This document shows positions 24,984 to 39,393 of a stretch of DNA of 64,000 nt, in pieces (position 1 is the first letter of the stretch; each line of letters begins with the position of its first letter). The translations under genes were made by a program, and so were the position numbers. Location: assembly GCF_013782625.1 (NCBI RefSeq), contig NZ_CP056199.1, positions 4,824,718 through 4,888,717 of the forward strand, in the 5' to 3' direction. Below the pieces are notes generated by a model. The model worked only from the letters and a program-made list of their open reading frames with translations. It was not told the DNA's origin and ran no database searches. Source of the DNA: Enterobacter sp. RHBSTW-00994. GTDB taxonomy: Bacteria; Pseudomonadota; Gammaproteobacteria; Enterobacterales; Enterobacteriaceae.

Positions 24984-26428
24984 CGCTGGATACGCTCAAT
25001 ATGATGCTGGCGGTCAGCGAGGAAGGTTTGATCGAGGAGGTTGTCATTACGTTGCTGGCTTCGCCGCAGCTGGCCGCTTTCTTTGAAAAGTTTCCAAAAC
25101 TCAAAAAAGCGATGACCGACGATCTCCCCCGCTGGCGGGATAACTTGCGACAACGTTTCAAAGAAACCGAAGTCCCTACGGAACTGACAGAAGAAGTTGC
25201 CAGCTATCAGCAGTGCCAGCGGCTTTCAACGCCGCAGTTTATCGTCCAGTTACCGCAGACACTGGCGCTTCTCGACAAAGTACATTCCCCGTTTTCCAGC
25301 CAGGCCAGGGCGTTGGTGACAGACAACGCCACCTTTACATCGGCTCTGCATACACTGTTTTTGCAGCGCTGGCGGCTCAGTCTGGTGGTTCAGGCAACGA
25401 CCCTTAACCAGCAACTTCTGGATGAAGAGCGTGAGCAGTTGCTCAGCGAAGTTCAGGAACGTATGACGCTGAGCGGCCAGCTTGAGCAGGTGCTGGTGGA
25501 AAATGAAAACGCCGCCGGTCGCCTCTGGGATATGAGTGCCGGACAGTTACGGCGTGGTGATTATCAGTTGATCGTCAAATACGGAGATTTCCTGGCACAG
25601 CAACCAGAATTGATGAAACTGGCTGAGCAGCTTGGTCGCTCCAGAGAGGCAAAATCGGTTCCAAAGAAAGACGCGCCGATGGAAACCTTCCGTACCCTGG
25701 TGCGTGAACCCGCCACCGTGCCAGAACAGGTCGATGGCTTGCAGCAAAGCGATGATATTTTGCGCCTCCTGCCAACAGAGCTCAGTACGCTGGGGATGAC
25801 TGAACTGGAATATGAGTTTTACCGCAGGCTGGTGGAGAAGCAACTGCTGACCTACAGGCTGCACGGTGAAGCCTGGCGCGAGAAAATCAGCCAACGGCCT
25901 GTTGTGCATCAGGATTTTGATGAACAACCGCGCGGCCCCTTTATCGTCTGTGTTGATACATCGGGATCAATGGGCGGTTTTAACGAGCAGTGCGCCAAAG
26001 CATTCTGTCTGGCCCTGATGCGCGTGGCACTCGCCGACAGACGACGCTGCTTCATTATGCTGTTCTCCAGCGAAGTCGTAGGGTATGAACTGACGGGACT
26101 ACAGGGTATTGAGCAAGCAATCCGCTTTTTAAGCCAGCGCTTTCGCGGTGGGACCGATCTGGCCAGCTGTTTTCGTAGCATTGTCGAACGTATGCAAGGC
26201 GGAGACTGGTACGACGCAGATGCGGTCGTGATTTCTGATTTTATTGCCCAGCGACTGCCAGACGAGGTGGTCAGTAAGGTTCAGGAGCTACAGCGAATAC
26301 ATCATCATCGTTTTCATGCCGTAGCCATGTCAACACATGGAAAACCCGGCATCATGCGCATTTTCGATCACATCTGGCGCTTTGATACCGGGTTACGTAG
26401 CCGCCTGCTTAGACGCTGGCAACGGTAA
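24977..26428 (+). CDS. viaA: ViaA, VWA-domain partner of RavA
   Basis: 483 aa, E. coli length. Helical N-terminal half and a C-terminal von Willebrand A domain with MIDAS motif D327-T-S-G-S. It stimulates RavA ATPase activity; in E. coli the pair is associated with fumarate reductase and the Nuo complex. The stop codon directly abuts the stop of the convergent asnA, with no intergenic base. Confidence 0.97.
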   Translation: MLTLDTLNMMLAVSEEGLIEEVVITLLASPQLAAFFEKFPKLKKAMTDDLPRWRDNLRQRFKETEVPTELTEEVASYQQCQRLSTPQFIVQLPQTLALLDKVHSPFSSQARALVTDNATFTSALHTLFLQRWRLSLVVQATTLNQQLLDEEREQLLSEVQERMTLSGQLEQVLVENENAAGRLWDMSAGQLRRGDYQLIVKYGDFLAQQPELMKLAEQLGRSREAKSVPKKDAPMETFRTLVREPATVPEQVDGLQQSDDILRLLPTELSTLGMTELEYEFYRRLVEKQLLTYRLHGEAWREKISQRPVVHQDFDEQPRGPFIVCVDTSGSMGGFNEQCAKAFCLALMRVALADRRRCFIMLFSSEVVGYELTGLQGIEQAIRFLSQRFRGGTDLASCFRSIVERMQGGDWYDADAVVISDFIAQRLPDEVVSKVQELQRIHHHRFHAVAMSTHGKPGIMRIFDHIWRFDTGLRSRLLRRWQR

Positions 26429-27421
26429 TTAAAGAAGAGAACTGACGCTTTCGCGCACCTGCTGCGGCCATACGCCACACTGAACCTGACCAATATGCGG
26501 CAGTTGCAGCAGTAACATCGTCAGACGAGACTGACCAATCCCACCGCCAATCGTCTGAGGCATTTCACCGCGCAGCAACGCCTGATGCCACTCCAGCTGC
26601 AAACGGTCGTCATCGCCGGTCAGTGCCAGTTGACGTTTCAGGGCTTCAGCATCAACACGGATCCCCATTGAAGAAAGCTCAAATGCATCTTCAAGTACCG
26701 GGTTCCAGACCAGAATGTCTCCGTTCAGACCAGCTAATTCCCTCTCACCCGCTGTACTCCAGTCGTCGTAATCCGGCGCACGGACATCGTGACGTTTACC
26801 GTCCGACAACTTGCCACCGATTCCCATCAGGAATACAGCACCCAGCTCTTTCGCAATGGCGCGTTCGCGACCTTTGGCATCCAGATCCGGGAAGCGGCTC
26901 AACAAATCCTGACTATGAACAAAATGGATCGTTTCCGGCAAAAACGGGGTTAGCCCAAACTCTTTACTCACTGCGGTTTCGGTGGCTTTGATCCCGGCGT
27001 AGATCGCTTCAACGGTTGATTTCAGCGTGCCGACATGGCGTTCCCCATCGCCCATGACGCGTTCCCAGTCCCACTGGTCAACATAGACAGAGTGAATGGG
27101 GGAAAGGCGATCTTCATCGGGGCGAAGGGCTTTCATGTGCGTGTAGAGCCCTTCGCCCGCGCTGAAGTCGTGTTGTCCCAGTGTCTGACGCTTCCATTTA
27201 GCCAGTGAATGAACAACTTCAAACTGAGCATCTGGCAGCGTTTTCACCTTTACCTGTACCGCTTTTTCGCATCCAGAAAGGTTATCCTGCGTCCCATCAC
27301 CTACCCGGCTTAAGATCGGAGCCTGAACTTCAATAAGACCAAGCTTATCTTCCAGCTGACGAGAAAAATGGGATTTAACGAAACTGATCTGGCGTTGTTT
27401 TGCGATATAAGCGGTTTTCAT
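26429..27421 (-). CDS. asnA: Aspartate-ammonia ligase (asparagine synthetase A)
   Basis: 330 aa, E. coli length. Ammonia-dependent synthesis of asparagine from aspartate with ATP cleaved to AMP; class II aaRS-like fold. [14 protein letters not shown] near the C-terminus is the motif-3-like ATP site. Its ATG follows CAGGAG. Divergent from its activator gene asnC, as in E. coli. Confidence 0.98.
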   Translation of the reverse strand: MKTAYIAKQRQISFVKSHFSRQLEDKLGLIEVQAPILSRVGDGTQDNLSGCEKAVQVKVKTLPDAQFEVVHSLAKWKRQTLGQHDFSAGEGLYTHMKALRPDEDRLSPIHSVYVDQWDWERVMGDGERHVGTLKSTVEAIYAGIKATETAVSKEFGLTPFLPETIHFVHSQDLLSRFPDLDAKGRERAIAKELGAVFLMGIGGKLSDGKRHDVRAPDYDDWSTAGERELAGLNGDILVWNPVLEDAFELSSMGIRVDAEALKRQLALTGDDDRLQLEWHQALLRGEMPQTIGGGIGQSRLTMLLLQLPHIGQVQCGVWPQQVRESVSSLL

Positions 27422-27571
27422 TTTTATACTCCTGCGTCCTGTTGATATTGATTAAGCAACAAAAACGGCACTGAATTCAATAATCAAACAACAAAAAGCC
27501 ACCTTCACTTTTGAATCATCAAAATATGGCGCTAAAATAGAGAACTTCATCAATCACCATAAGAAAAACCT

Positions 27572-28030
27572 ATGGAAAATTATCAGATCGACAATCTGGA
27601 CCGGGGCATTCTTGAAGCGCTCATGGCAAATGCCCGCACGGCGTATGCCGAACTGGCAAAGCAATTTGGCGTAAGCCCTGGGACAATTCACGTTCGTGTG
27701 GAGAAAATGAAACAAGCGGGGATTATTACCGGTGCACGAATTGATGTCAGTCCAAAGCATCTGGGCTACGACGTTTGCTGTTTTATTGGCATCATTCTAA
27801 AAAGCGCCAAAGACTATCCTTCTGCTCTGGCTAAGCTAAATGCGCTGGATGAGGTGACGGAAGCCTATTACACCACCGGACACTACAGCATCTTTATAAA
27901 GGTGATGTGTCGATCCATCGACGCGCTTCAACAGGTACTTATCAACAAGATCCAAACAATTGATGAAATACAATCCACCGAGACCCTGATCTCACTGCAA
28001 AACCCGATCATGCGTACCATTCGCCCGTGA
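27572..28030 (+). CDS. asnC: AsnC, Lrp/AsnC-family regulator
   Basis: 152 aa. N-terminal helix-turn-helix (about residues 20-45; YAELAKQFGVSPGTIHVRVEKM) and a RAM effector domain. Autorepressor and activator of asnA; in E. coli asparagine blocks activation. The 150-bp divergent gap with asnA holds both promoters. In E. coli its transcription can read on through mioC towards oriC. Confidence 0.97.
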   Translation: MENYQIDNLDRGILEALMANARTAYAELAKQFGVSPGTIHVRVEKMKQAGIITGARIDVSPKHLGYDVCCFIGIILKSAKDYPSALAKLNALDEVTEAYYTTGHYSIFIKVMCRSIDALQQVLINKIQTIDEIQSTETLISLQNPIMRTIRP

Positions 28031-28051
28031 TCGGGCATTTTAATTCCCACA

Positions 28052-28060
28052 TTTTCCACA
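28052..28060 (+). promoter_or_regulatory. DnaA box in the mioC promoter
   Basis: TTTTCCACA, one mismatch from TTATCCACA, 61 bp upstream of mioC. DnaA represses the mioC promoter in E. coli through a box here. GTACAAT (28085-28091) is a plausible -10. Confidence 0.6.
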
Positions 28061-28120
28061 GGTAGATCCCAGCTCATTCACAGCGTACAATAATCGCCTC
28101 TTTATATGAGCGAGCGATCA

Positions 28121-28570
28121 ATGGCAGACATTACTCTCATCAGTGGCAGCACTCTTGGCGGCGCAGAATACGTCGCAGAACATCTGGCCGAGAAACTGGA
28201 AGATGCGGGTTTTTCCGCAGAGACCTTGCACGGGCCATTACTGGAAGATCTTCCGACTGATGGGATCTGGCTGCTGATCACGTCTACACACGGTGCTGGC
28301 GACATTCCTGATAATCTGCAACCGTTTTACGACGAACTGCTGGAACAACAGCCCAACCTGGCAAACGTACGCTTTGGTGCTATCGGAATCGGCAGTCGTG
28401 AATATGACACCTTCTGCGGTGCTGTAGATAAAGTAGAAGAAGCAATGAAGTCATGTGGAGCAAAACAACTCGGCGAAACGCTGAAGATCAACATCCTCGA
28501 TCATGACATTCCAGAGGATCCAGCAGAAGAATGGCTGGACGAATGGAAAAATTTACTCAAAAACGATTAA
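28121..28570 (+). CDS. mioC: MioC, flavodoxin-like FMN protein
   Basis: 149 aa; E. coli MioC is 147. Flavodoxin fold with phosphate-binding loop SGSTLGGAE (8-16) and STHGAGDIPDN. FMN protein linked to the biotin synthase electron chain. The ATG at 28121 gives the E. coli N-terminus (MADITLISGST); the frame is open five codons upstream. Its 3' end differs from E. coli (EWKNLLKND). It lies immediately next to oriC and points into it. Confidence 0.97.
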   Translation: MADITLISGSTLGGAEYVAEHLAEKLEDAGFSAETLHGPLLEDLPTDGIWLLITSTHGAGDIPDNLQPFYDELLEQQPNLANVRFGAIGIGSREYDTFCGAVDKVEEAMKSCGAKQLGETLKINILDHDIPEDPAEEWLDEWKNLLKND

Positions 28571-28575
28571 AGATC

Positions 28576-28860
28576 GCGCAAACAGATGTGGATAACTCTG
28601 GTTAAAAGCTCGTATTAACCCGTAGTTATCCAAAGAACAACTCTGACACTGTTTTAGCCCTGTGCATAAAGTGCCGTTTTGATCCCAGCTTATACTGCCC
28701 AGGATCACCGATCACTCACAGCAAACGATCCTTTCTAACCGTATGATCTTATTTATGAGATCGGACTTATCCACAAAGGTCTGCGATCCTAATAAGAGAT
28801 CACAATAGAACAGATCTCTAAATAAAGAGATCTTCTTTTTAATAGCCCAGGATCCCGATG
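28576..28860. other. oriC: oriC, chromosomal replication origin
   Basis: Between mioC and mnmG, in inverse orientation to the K-12 map. Exact DnaA boxes: R4 (28587-28595) and R1 (28767-28775). Variant boxes: R3 TTATCCAAA (28626-28634), R2 as TTATGCACA (28661-28669) and R5-like TCACTCACA (28712-28720). The duplex-unwinding element has three 13-mers on the minus strand: R GATCTCTTATTAG (28789-28801), M GATCTGTTCTATT (28804-28816) and L GATCTCTTTATTT (28820-28832). An IHF-like site lies at 28736-28748. I count twelve GATC sites in 28571-28860, as needed for Dam/SeqA control. Confidence 0.97.
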
Positions 28861-28944
28861 CTTCCTCGAAAGACGAAAGTTGAGTAGAATCCACAGCCCG
28901 GGCATCAATCCATTTTCTTACCGCTTTACGCGAGGCAGATCACC

Positions 28945-30834
28945 ATGTTTTATCAGGATCCTTTTGACGTCATCATCATTGGCGGGGGTCATGCAGGCAC
29001 TGAGGCCGCAATGGCCGCAGCGCGTATGGGTCAACAGACCCTGCTTTTGACACACAATATCGACACGCTGGGACAAATGTCCTGTAATCCGGCGATTGGC
29101 GGCATTGGGAAAGGACACCTGGTAAAAGAAGTGGATGCACTTGGCGGGCTGATGGCGAAAGCGATCGATCAGGCGGGTATTCAGTTTAGGATACTAAACG
29201 CAAGTAAAGGCCCCGCAGTTCGGGCTACCAGGGCACAAGCTGACCGTGTGCTTTATCGGCAGGCTGTTCGTACCGCTCTGGAGAATCAACCCAATTTGAT
29301 GATCTTCCAGCAAGCGGTGGAAGATCTGATCGTCGAGAACGATCGCGTCGTTGGTGCAGTAACCCAGATGGGTCTTAAATTCCGCGCTAAAGCGGTTGTA
29401 CTCACCGTAGGCACATTCCTGGATGGTAAAATTCACATCGGTCTGGATAACTACAGCGGTGGTCGCGCTGGTGATCCACCATCCATTCCGCTCTCTCGTC
29501 GTTTACGTGAACTGCCATTGCGCGTTAGTCGACTGAAAACCGGCACACCACCACGCATTGATGCGCGTACTATCGATTTTAGTGTGCTGGCACAACAGCA
29601 CGGCGACAACCCGATGCCGGTATTCTCGTTCATGGGAAATGTTGCGCAACATCCGCAGCAAGTACCGTGCTATATCACGCACACCAACGAGAAAACCCAC
29701 GACGTAATTCGTAATAACCTCGATCGTAGCCCGATGTACGCTGGCGTGATCGAAGGGATCGGGCCACGTTATTGTCCATCGATCGAAGACAAAGTGATGC
29801 GCTTTGCCGATCGTAACCAGCATCAGATCTTCCTGGAACCGGAAGGACTGACCTCTAACGAAATTTACCCGAATGGCATCTCCACCAGCCTGCCATTCGA
29901 TGTACAGATGCAAATTGTTCGCTCAATGCAAGGCATGGAGAACGCAAAAATTGTTCGTCCTGGCTACGCTATTGAATATGATTTCTTCGACCCACGAGAT
30001 CTGAAGCCGACTCTGGAAAGCAAATTTATCCACGGGCTGTTCTTTGCTGGTCAAATTAACGGTACTACCGGTTACGAAGAAGCTGCTGCGCAGGGCCTGC
30101 TTGCAGGGCTCAATGCTGCGCGCTTCTCTGCCGAGAAAGAGGGTTGGGCGCCAGGCCGTTCTCAGGCCTATCTGGGTGTACTGGTCGATGATTTGTGCAC
30201 TCTGGGAACAAAAGAGCCGTACCGTATGTTCACTTCTCGTGCCGAATACCGGCTGATGCTACGTGAAGACAACGCGGATCTCCGCCTGACTGAAATGGGG
30301 CGCGAGCTGGGTCTGGTGGATGATGAACGTTGGGCGCGCTTCAACCAGAAACTGGAGTTCATTGAAACAGAGCGCCAGCGTCTGAAATCAACCTGGGTCA
30401 ACCCGTTAGCAGAATCTGCTGCTGAAGTGAACGCTCACTTAACTGCGCCATTGTCGCGTGAAGCCAGCGGTGAAGATCTGCTTCGCCGCCCTGAAATGAC
30501 GTATGAACATTTAGTTCAGTTGGCGCCATTTGCGCCGGGTCTTGATGATACTGAAGCCGCTGAGCAGGTTGAAATTCAGGTTAAGTACGAAGGCTACATT
30601 GCTCGTCAGCAAGATGAGATCGAAAAACAGCAGCGAAACGAAAATACGCTGCTGCCAGAAATGCTGGACTATCGTCAGGTTACTGGGCTTTCTAACGAAG
30701 TGATCGCGAAGTTAAACGATCACAAACCTGTGTCGATTGGCCAGGCATCACGCATCTCAGGCGTTACACCTGCCGCCATTTCCATTTTGCTGGTATGGCT
30801 TAAAAAGCAAGGTATGCTGCGCCGTAGCGCCTAA
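28945..30834 (+). CDS. mnmG: tRNA uridine-5-carboxymethylaminomethyl synthase MnmG
   Basis: 629 aa, E. coli length (formerly gidA). FAD-binding [10 protein letters not shown] at about 13-22. With MnmE it makes the cmnm5 modification at U34 of several tRNAs. The C-terminal helical region binds MnmE. Transcription leads away from oriC and continues to rsmG. Confidence 0.98.
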   Translation: MFYQDPFDVIIIGGGHAGTEAAMAAARMGQQTLLLTHNIDTLGQMSCNPAIGGIGKGHLVKEVDALGGLMAKAIDQAGIQFRILNASKGPAVRATRAQADRVLYRQAVRTALENQPNLMIFQQAVEDLIVENDRVVGAVTQMGLKFRAKAVVLTVGTFLDGKIHIGLDNYSGGRAGDPPSIPLSRRLRELPLRVSRLKTGTPPRIDARTIDFSVLAQQHGDNPMPVFSFMGNVAQHPQQVPCYITHTNEKTHDVIRNNLDRSPMYAGVIEGIGPRYCPSIEDKVMRFADRNQHQIFLEPEGLTSNEIYPNGISTSLPFDVQMQIVRSMQGMENAKIVRPGYAIEYDFFDPRDLKPTLESKFIHGLFFAGQINGTTGYEEAAAQGLLAGLNAARFSAEKEGWAPGRSQAYLGVLVDDLCTLGTKEPYRMFTSRAEYRLMLREDNADLRLTEMGRELGLVDDERWARFNQKLEFIETERQRLKSTWVNPLAESAAEVNAHLTAPLSREASGEDLLRRPEMTYEHLVQLAPFAPGLDDTEAAEQVEIQVKYEGYIARQQDEIEKQQRNENTLLPEMLDYRQVTGLSNEVIAKLNDHKPVSIGQASRISGVTPAAISILLVWLKKQGMLRRSA

Positions 30835-30941
30835 TATCTCGTGTTTTCGGCGAGTGACGCTCAGCGATCTCACCCTACAATTTCATAGGCCCGGTAAGTG
30901 TTAGCACCACCGGGCAAATTATGTCTAAACAGGTATTCACC

Positions 30942-31565
30942 GTGCTCAATAAACTTTCTCGTCTGCTCGATGAAGCAGGTATTTCGCTCACCGATCACCA
31001 GAAAACGCAATTGGTGGCCTATGTCGATATGCTGAACAAATGGAATAAAGCGTACAACCTGACGTCCGTACGTGACCCCAACGAGATGCTGATTCGCCAT
31101 ATTCTCGATAGCATCGTGGTTGCCCCTTATCTTAATGGTCAGCGCTTTATCGATGTTGGCACAGGTCCTGGCCTGCCGGGTATCCCGTTGTCTATTGTTC
31201 GTCCCGAGAGCCATTTCACACTGCTCGATAGCCTGGGGAAACGTGTTCGCTTTTTGCGTCAGGTTCAGCATGAGCTGAAACTTGAGAATATTACGCCAGT
31301 GCAAAGCAGGGTAGAGGTGTTTCCGGCAGAGCCACCATTCGACGGTGTCATCAGCCGCGCTTTTGCATCTCTTACCGATATGGTGAGCTGGTGTAAGCAT
31401 TTACCAGCAGATAATGGCCGCTTTTATGCGTTGAAAGGGCAGGTTCCTGGCGAGGAAATTGATCAGCTTCCTGGCGGTTTTACCGTCGAATCTGTTGAGA
31501 AATTACATATTCCTAAGCTCGACGGTGAGCGCCATCTGGTGATTATTAAGCCAAACAATTTTTAA
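30942..31565 (+). CDS. rsmG: 16S rRNA m7G527 methyltransferase RsmG
   Basis: 207 aa from GTG at 30942, the E. coli start (xLNKLSxLL). SAM-binding motif [13 protein letters not shown]. An in-frame ATG at 30921 would add seven residues (MSKQVFT), with a weak ribosome site, and cannot be excluded. Loss of RsmG gives low-level streptomycin resistance in E. coli. It lies 107 bp after mnmG. Confidence 0.96.
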   Translation: MLNKLSRLLDEAGISLTDHQKTQLVAYVDMLNKWNKAYNLTSVRDPNEMLIRHILDSIVVAPYLNGQRFIDVGTGPGLPGIPLSIVRPESHFTLLDSLGKRVRFLRQVQHELKLENITPVQSRVEVFPAEPPFDGVISRAFASLTDMVSWCKHLPADNGRFYALKGQVPGEEIDQLPGGFTVESVEKLHIPKLDGERHLVIIKPNNF

Positions 31566-32181
31566 ATATTTAATAAAAAATGTGGAATTCGTGCTGTTCT
31601 TATTGTGTTAAAAATCAGCATCGGGATAAGTAGTTTACCGAGGTTATTTTAACCATATTGTTACCGCGGGTTTTCTTGGGATTAACCTTGATTCCACTGT
31701 TACCCAAGACGATAGTCAACTGCGAAAATATCAGCCTGCTAAAAGTGGGGCGCGGTAACAAGATAGGAATGTTAAATTTTTATTAAGAATGTCAATAAAA
31801 GGTTTTTGTTGTATACAGGGCTGTTTTGAAAAAAGTTACTATAATTTATCTTTAATATCATAAAGATGAAATAAACCGATTTACTGCTTTGATAAATACA
31901 ACCTTATCGTAAATGTGTATTTTGTGATCTCGTGCACGCTTTATAGTCAACGTTTCCGCGCTGTTTGCAGTTTTACTGGAAGGTCGGCACTTTAGCGAAA
32001 AGTTAAAAAATAGCGGTGGGGAAAAATATTTAAACATTTATTCACCTTTTCGCTACTTAATGTTTGAAATCACGGGGGCGCACCGTATAATTTGTCCGCT
32101 TTTTGATGCTTGACTCCGAGCCTTAAAGGACGTTTTATACGACACGCGACATACCTCGAAGGGAGCAGGAGTAAAAACGTG
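31566..32181. other. rsmG-atpI intergenic region with the atp promoter
   Basis: 616 bp, AT-rich, with no gene that I can support. The atp promoter is at 32064-32091: TTGAAA, 16 bp, TATAAT, the same arrangement as E. coli atpIp. A CRP-like element TGTGA-N6-GCACG is at 31923-31938, too far from this promoter for a simple class I or II site. Poly-T and ATTTT stretches at 31770-31860 suggest curvature or H-NS/IHF binding. Confidence 0.6.
32064..32091 (+). promoter_or_regulatory. Main atp operon promoter
   Basis: -35 TTGAAA (32064-32069), 16-bp spacer, -10 TATAAT (32086-32091), about 90 bp upstream of atpI. It matches the E. coli promoter sequence. Confidence 0.85.
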
Positions 32182-33386
<1,205 letters not shown>

Positions 33387-33417
33387 TTCTTTACCAACAC
33401 TACTACGTTTTAATTGA

Positions 33418-33683
<266 letters not shown>

Positions 33684-33722
33684 TAAAACCCTAAGCCACA
33701 GAAATTTAAGAGGTATTGTGCT

Positions 33723-34193
33723 GTGAACATGAACGCAACAATCCTCGGCCAGGCCATCGCGTTTATTCTCTTTGTCTGGTTCTGCATGAAGTATGTATGG
33801 CCGCCTTTAATGGCTGCCATCGAAAAACGTCAGAAAGAAATTGCTGACGGCCTGGCTTCTGCAGAACGTGCTAAGAAAGATTTGGACCTTGCACAGGCCA
33901 ACGCGACAGACCAGCTGAAAAAAGCGAAAGCGGAAGCTCAGGTTATCATTGAACAGGCTAACAAACGCCGTTCTCAGATCCTGGACGAAGCGAAAGCTGA
34001 AGCAGAACAGGAACGCACTAAGATCGTGACACAAGCTCAGGCTGAAATTGATGCTGAGCGTAAACGTGCTCGTGAAGAACTGCGTAAGCAGGTTGCGATT
34101 CTGGCTGTTGCTGGCGCCGAGAAGATCATCGAACGTTCCGTGGATGAAGCTGCTAACAGCGACATCGTGGACAAACTTGTCGCTGAACTGTAA
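33723..34193 (+). CDS. atpF: F0F1 ATP synthase subunit b
   Basis: 156 aa from a GTG start, as in E. coli. One N-terminal membrane helix (about 5-25) then a long charged coiled coil (30-120) forming the peripheral stalk, with the delta-binding region at the C-terminus. Confidence 0.98.
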   Translation: MNMNATILGQAIAFILFVWFCMKYVWPPLMAAIEKRQKEIADGLASAERAKKDLDLAQANATDQLKKAKAEAQVIIEQANKRRSQILDEAKAEAEQERTKIVTQAQAEIDAERKRAREELRKQVAILAVAGAEKIIERSVDEAANSDIVDKLVAEL

Positions 34194-34207
34194 GGAGGGA
34201 GGGGCTG

Positions 34208-34741
34208 ATGTCTGAATTTGTTACGGTAGCTCGCCCCTACGCCAAAGCAGCTTTTGACTTTGCTGTCGAACACCAAAATGTCGATCGCTGGCAGAATATG
34301 CTGGCGTTTGCGGCTGAGGTTACGAAAAACGAACAAATGGCTGAGATGCTCTCAGGTGCTTTAGCGCCAGAAACCCTCGCCGCGTCGTTTATCGCCGTTT
34401 GTGGTGAGCAACTGGATACCAATGGCCAGAACCTGATTCAGGTTATGGCTGAAAATGGTCGTCTACGAGTGCTCCCTGATGTTCTTGAGCAGTTTGAGCA
34501 CTTACGTGCCCTTAGTGAAGCTACCGCAGAAGTTGAAGTAACTTCTGCGACTGAACTGAGTGAAGAACAGCTTGCGAAAATCACTGCCGCGATGGAAAAA
34601 CGTCTGTCACGCAAAGTTAAGCTGAATTGCAAAATCGATAAGTCTGTAATGGCAGGCGTAATCATCCGTGCGGGTGATATGGTCATTGATGGCAGCGTAC
34701 GCGGCCGTCTTGAGCGCCTTGCAGACGTCTTGCAGTCTTAA
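34208..34741 (+). CDS. atpH: F0F1 ATP synthase subunit delta
   Basis: 177 aa, E. coli length. Soluble subunit joining F1 (top of alpha3beta3) to the b dimer. Starts [18 protein letters not shown]. Ribosome site GGAGGGAGGGG immediately upstream. Confidence 0.98.
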   Translation: MSEFVTVARPYAKAAFDFAVEHQNVDRWQNMLAFAAEVTKNEQMAEMLSGALAPETLAASFIAVCGEQLDTNGQNLIQVMAENGRLRVLPDVLEQFEHLRALSEATAEVEVTSATELSEEQLAKITAAMEKRLSRKVKLNCKIDKSVMAGVIIRAGDMVIDGSVRGRLERLADVLQS

Positions 34742-34753
34742 GGGGACTGGAGC

Positions 34754-36295
34754 ATGCAACTGAATTCCACCGAAATCAGCGAACTGATCAAGCAGCGCAT
34801 TGCTCAGTTCAATGTTGTGAGCGAAGCTCATAACGAAGGTACTATTGTTTCTGTAAGTGACGGTGTTATCCGCATCCACGGCCTGGCCGATTGTATGCAG
34901 GGTGAGATGATCTCCCTACCGGGTAACCGTTACGCTATCGCACTGAACCTGGAGCGCGACTCCGTAGGTGCAGTTGTGATGGGTCCGTACGCTGACCTTG
35001 CCGAAGGCATGAAGGTTAAATGTACTGGCCGTATTCTGGAAGTTCCGGTTGGCCGTGGCCTGCTGGGTCGCGTTGTTAACACCCTGGGTGCGCCAATCGA
35101 CGGTAAAGGTCCGGTTGAGCACGATGGCTTCTCTCCAATCGAAGTTATCGCCCCTGGCGTTATCGAACGTCAATCCGTTGATCAGCCTGTACAGACTGGT
35201 TATAAGTCCGTTGATGCCATGATCCCAATCGGTCGTGGTCAGCGTGAACTGATCATCGGTGACCGTCAGACCGGTAAAACCGCAATGGCTATCGATGCCA
35301 TCATTAACCAGCGCGACTCTGGTATCAAATGTGTGTACGTGGCTATCGGCCAAAAAGCGTCCACCATTTCCAACGTTGTTCGTAAGCTGGAAGAGCACGG
35401 TGCGCTGTCTAACACGATCGTTGTGGTTGCAACTGCTTCTGAATCTGCTGCACTGCAATACCTGGCTCCGTATGCAGGTTGCGCGATGGGCGAATACTTC
35501 CGTGACCGTGGTGAAGATGCACTGATCGTATACGATGACCTGTCTAAACAGGCTGTTGCTTATCGTCAGGTTTCCCTGTTGCTCCGTCGTCCACCTGGAC
35601 GTGAAGCATTCCCGGGCGACGTATTCTATCTCCACTCTCGTCTGCTGGAGCGCGCATCTCGCGTTAACGCTGAATACGTTGAAGCTTTCACCAAAGGTGA
35701 AGTGAAAGGTAAAACCGGTTCCCTGACCGCTCTGCCGATTATCGAAACCCAGGCGGGTGACGTTTCTGCGTTCGTTCCGACTAACGTAATTTCCATTACC
35801 GACGGTCAGATCTTCCTGGAAACCAACCTGTTTAACTCCGGTATTCGTCCGGCAGTTAACCCAGGTATCTCCGTATCTCGTGTTGGTGGCGCAGCTCAGA
35901 CCAAGATCATCAAGAAACTGTCCGGTGGTATCCGTACCGCTCTGGCACAGTATCGTGAATTGGCTGCGTTCTCTCAGTTCGCGTCTGATCTGGATGAAGC
36001 AACCCGTAAACAGCTGAGCCATGGTCAGAAAGTGACCGAGCTGCTGAAACAGAAACAGTATGCCCCTATGTCTGTTGCACAACAGGGCCTGGTGCTGTTC
36101 GCGGCTGAACGTGGTTACCTCGAAGATGTGGAACTGGCGAAAATCGGTAGCTTCGAAGCCGCTCTGCTGGCTTACGTTGACCGTGATCACGCTCCGCTGA
36201 TGCAAGAGATCAACCAGACCGGTGGCTATAACGACGAAATCGAAGGCAAGCTGAAAGCTATCCTCGATTCCTTCAAAGCAACCCAGTCCTGGTAA
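34754..36295 (+). CDS. atpA: F0F1 ATP synthase subunit alpha
   Basis: 513 aa, E. coli length. Non-catalytic nucleotide-binding subunit with P-loop GDRQTGKT (169-176). After it comes a short stem-loop (GACGGCTTGTC/GACAAGCCGTC, 36302-36327) before atpG; a related hairpin exists in E. coli. A long antisense ORF across this gene is a codon-bias shadow. Confidence 0.98.
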   Translation: MQLNSTEISELIKQRIAQFNVVSEAHNEGTIVSVSDGVIRIHGLADCMQGEMISLPGNRYAIALNLERDSVGAVVMGPYADLAEGMKVKCTGRILEVPVGRGLLGRVVNTLGAPIDGKGPVEHDGFSPIEVIAPGVIERQSVDQPVQTGYKSVDAMIPIGRGQRELIIGDRQTGKTAMAIDAIINQRDSGIKCVYVAIGQKASTISNVVRKLEEHGALSNTIVVVATASESAALQYLAPYAGCAMGEYFRDRGEDALIVYDDLSKQAVAYRQVSLLLRRPPGREAFPGDVFYLHSRLLERASRVNAEYVEAFTKGEVKGKTGSLTALPIIETQAGDVSAFVPTNVISITDGQIFLETNLFNSGIRPAVNPGISVSRVGGAAQTKIIKKLSGGIRTALAQYRELAAFSQFASDLDEATRKQLSHGQKVTELLKQKQYAPMSVAQQGLVLFAAERGYLEDVELAKIGSFEAALLAYVDRDHAPLMQEINQTGGYNDEIEGKLKAILDSFKATQSW

Positions 36296-36346
36296 TCGTC
36301 CGACGGCTTGTCTCAGGACAAGCCGTCTGGCATTGAGGAGAAGCTC

Positions 36347-38619
<2,273 letters not shown>

Positions 38620-38639
38620 CGCCTTAATCGGAGGGTGAT

Positions 38640-39059
38640 ATGGCAATGACTTACCACCTGGACGTCGTCAGTGCAGAGCAACAAATGTTCTCTGGTCTGG
38701 TCGAGAAAATCCAGGTAACGGGTAGTGAAGGTGAACTGGGTATTTTCCCGGGTCACGCCCCGCTGCTCACCGCCATTAAGCCTGGTATGATCCGCATCGT
38801 AAAACAGTTCGGTCATGAAGAGTTTATCTATCTGTCCGGCGGCATTCTTGAAGTGCAGCCAGGCAGTGTGACCGTTCTGGCCGATACTGCTATTCGTGGC
38901 CAGGATCTCGACGAAGCGCGAGCCCTGGAATCGAAGCGTAAGGCAGAAGAGCATATTAGTAGCTCTCACGGCGACGTGGATTACGCTCAGGCGTCTGCGG
39001 AGCTGGCCAAAGCGATCGCGAAACTGCGCGTTATCGAGTTGACCAAAAAAGCGATGTAA
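38640..39059 (+). CDS. atpC: F0F1 ATP synthase subunit epsilon
   Basis: 139 aa, E. coli length. N-terminal beta-barrel and C-terminal two-helix regulatory arm that inhibits ATP hydrolysis. Last gene of the operon, followed by a strong terminator. Confidence 0.98.
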   Translation: MAMTYHLDVVSAEQQMFSGLVEKIQVTGSEGELGIFPGHAPLLTAIKPGMIRIVKQFGHEEFIYLSGGILEVQPGSVTVLADTAIRGQDLDEARALESKRKAEEHISSSHGDVDYAQASAELAKAIAKLRVIELTKKAM

Positions 39060-39078
39060 CACCGGCTTGAAAAGCAAA

Positions 39079-39111
39079 AAGCCAGTCTGGTTTCCAGGCT
39101 GGCTTTTTTTA
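39079..39111 (+). terminator. atp operon terminator
   Basis: AAAGCCAGTCTGG...CCAGGCTGGCTTTTTTT: a GC-rich stem with one internal mismatch and a T7 run, 20 bp after the atpC stop. Confidence 0.93.
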
Positions 39112-39158
39112 TGGTGTTGTTCCAGAAAAAATGAAACTGAAAAAGTGTTTTATTATTT

Positions 39159-39174
39159 TGTGATGTTTATCACA
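39159..39174. promoter_or_regulatory. CRP-type palindrome 1
   Basis: TGTGATGTTTATCACA: exact TGTGA-N6-TCACA, flanked by TTTT and AAAA. It is 103 bp (centre to ATG start, about 95 bp) upstream of the 23-codon ORF at 39262. CRP is the best candidate; the flanks also allow an FNR- or NagC-like reading, less well. Confidence 0.75.
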
Positions 39175-39216
39175 AAAATGTTGATCGGTTAAAAAATGAG
39201 GCGTAGACTTCTTTTT

Positions 39217-39232
39217 TGTGAGGTACATCACA
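39217..39232. promoter_or_regulatory. CRP-type palindrome 2
   Basis: TGTGAGGTACATCACA: a second exact TGTGA-N6-TCACA, with centre 58 bp from the first and about 37 bp upstream of the ORF at 39262. TAGACT (39205-39210) between the two sites is a weak -10 candidate, which would put the second site over the start region. Confidence 0.75.
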
Positions 39233-39261
39233 AATTAACGTCAATAACTCAGGATGCCATC

Positions 39262-39333
39262 ATGAAACTGGTCAACAAAATCATCGCCCTCTTCAGCAGC
39301 ATGAACGTCTCTTTCGGCACGTTTAACCACTAA
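39262..39333 (+). CDS. Candidate 23-aa small protein
   Basis: Not recognised. ATG at 39262, AGGA seven bases upstream, stop TAA at 39331-39333. The product starts MKLVNKIIALFSSMN, a basic and hydrophobic amphipathic stretch, and ends SFGTFNH. Codons are those of well-expressed enteric genes (CTG, ATC, TTC, AAC, GGC). Two exact CRP palindromes lie just upstream on the same side, and atpC is closed off by its own terminator, so this would be a separate CRP-controlled unit. It could be a membrane-associated small protein or the coding part of a dual-function RNA. No other plus-strand gene follows before glmU. Confidence 0.45.
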   Translation: MKLVNKIIALFSSMNVSFGTFNH

Positions 39334-39393
39334 TACGCTGAACGCCGAGTGGCGCTAGGCTTACCGTCTTGTGATAAGCAAAGCGCCATCAGG

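Noticed and set aside
39151..39182. NagC/Mlc operator reading of the palindrome at 39159
   Set aside because: TTATTTT...AAAAAT flanks are present, but the half-site spacing is too wide, and the inner TGTGA-N6-TCACA is an exact CRP match repeated 58 bp away.
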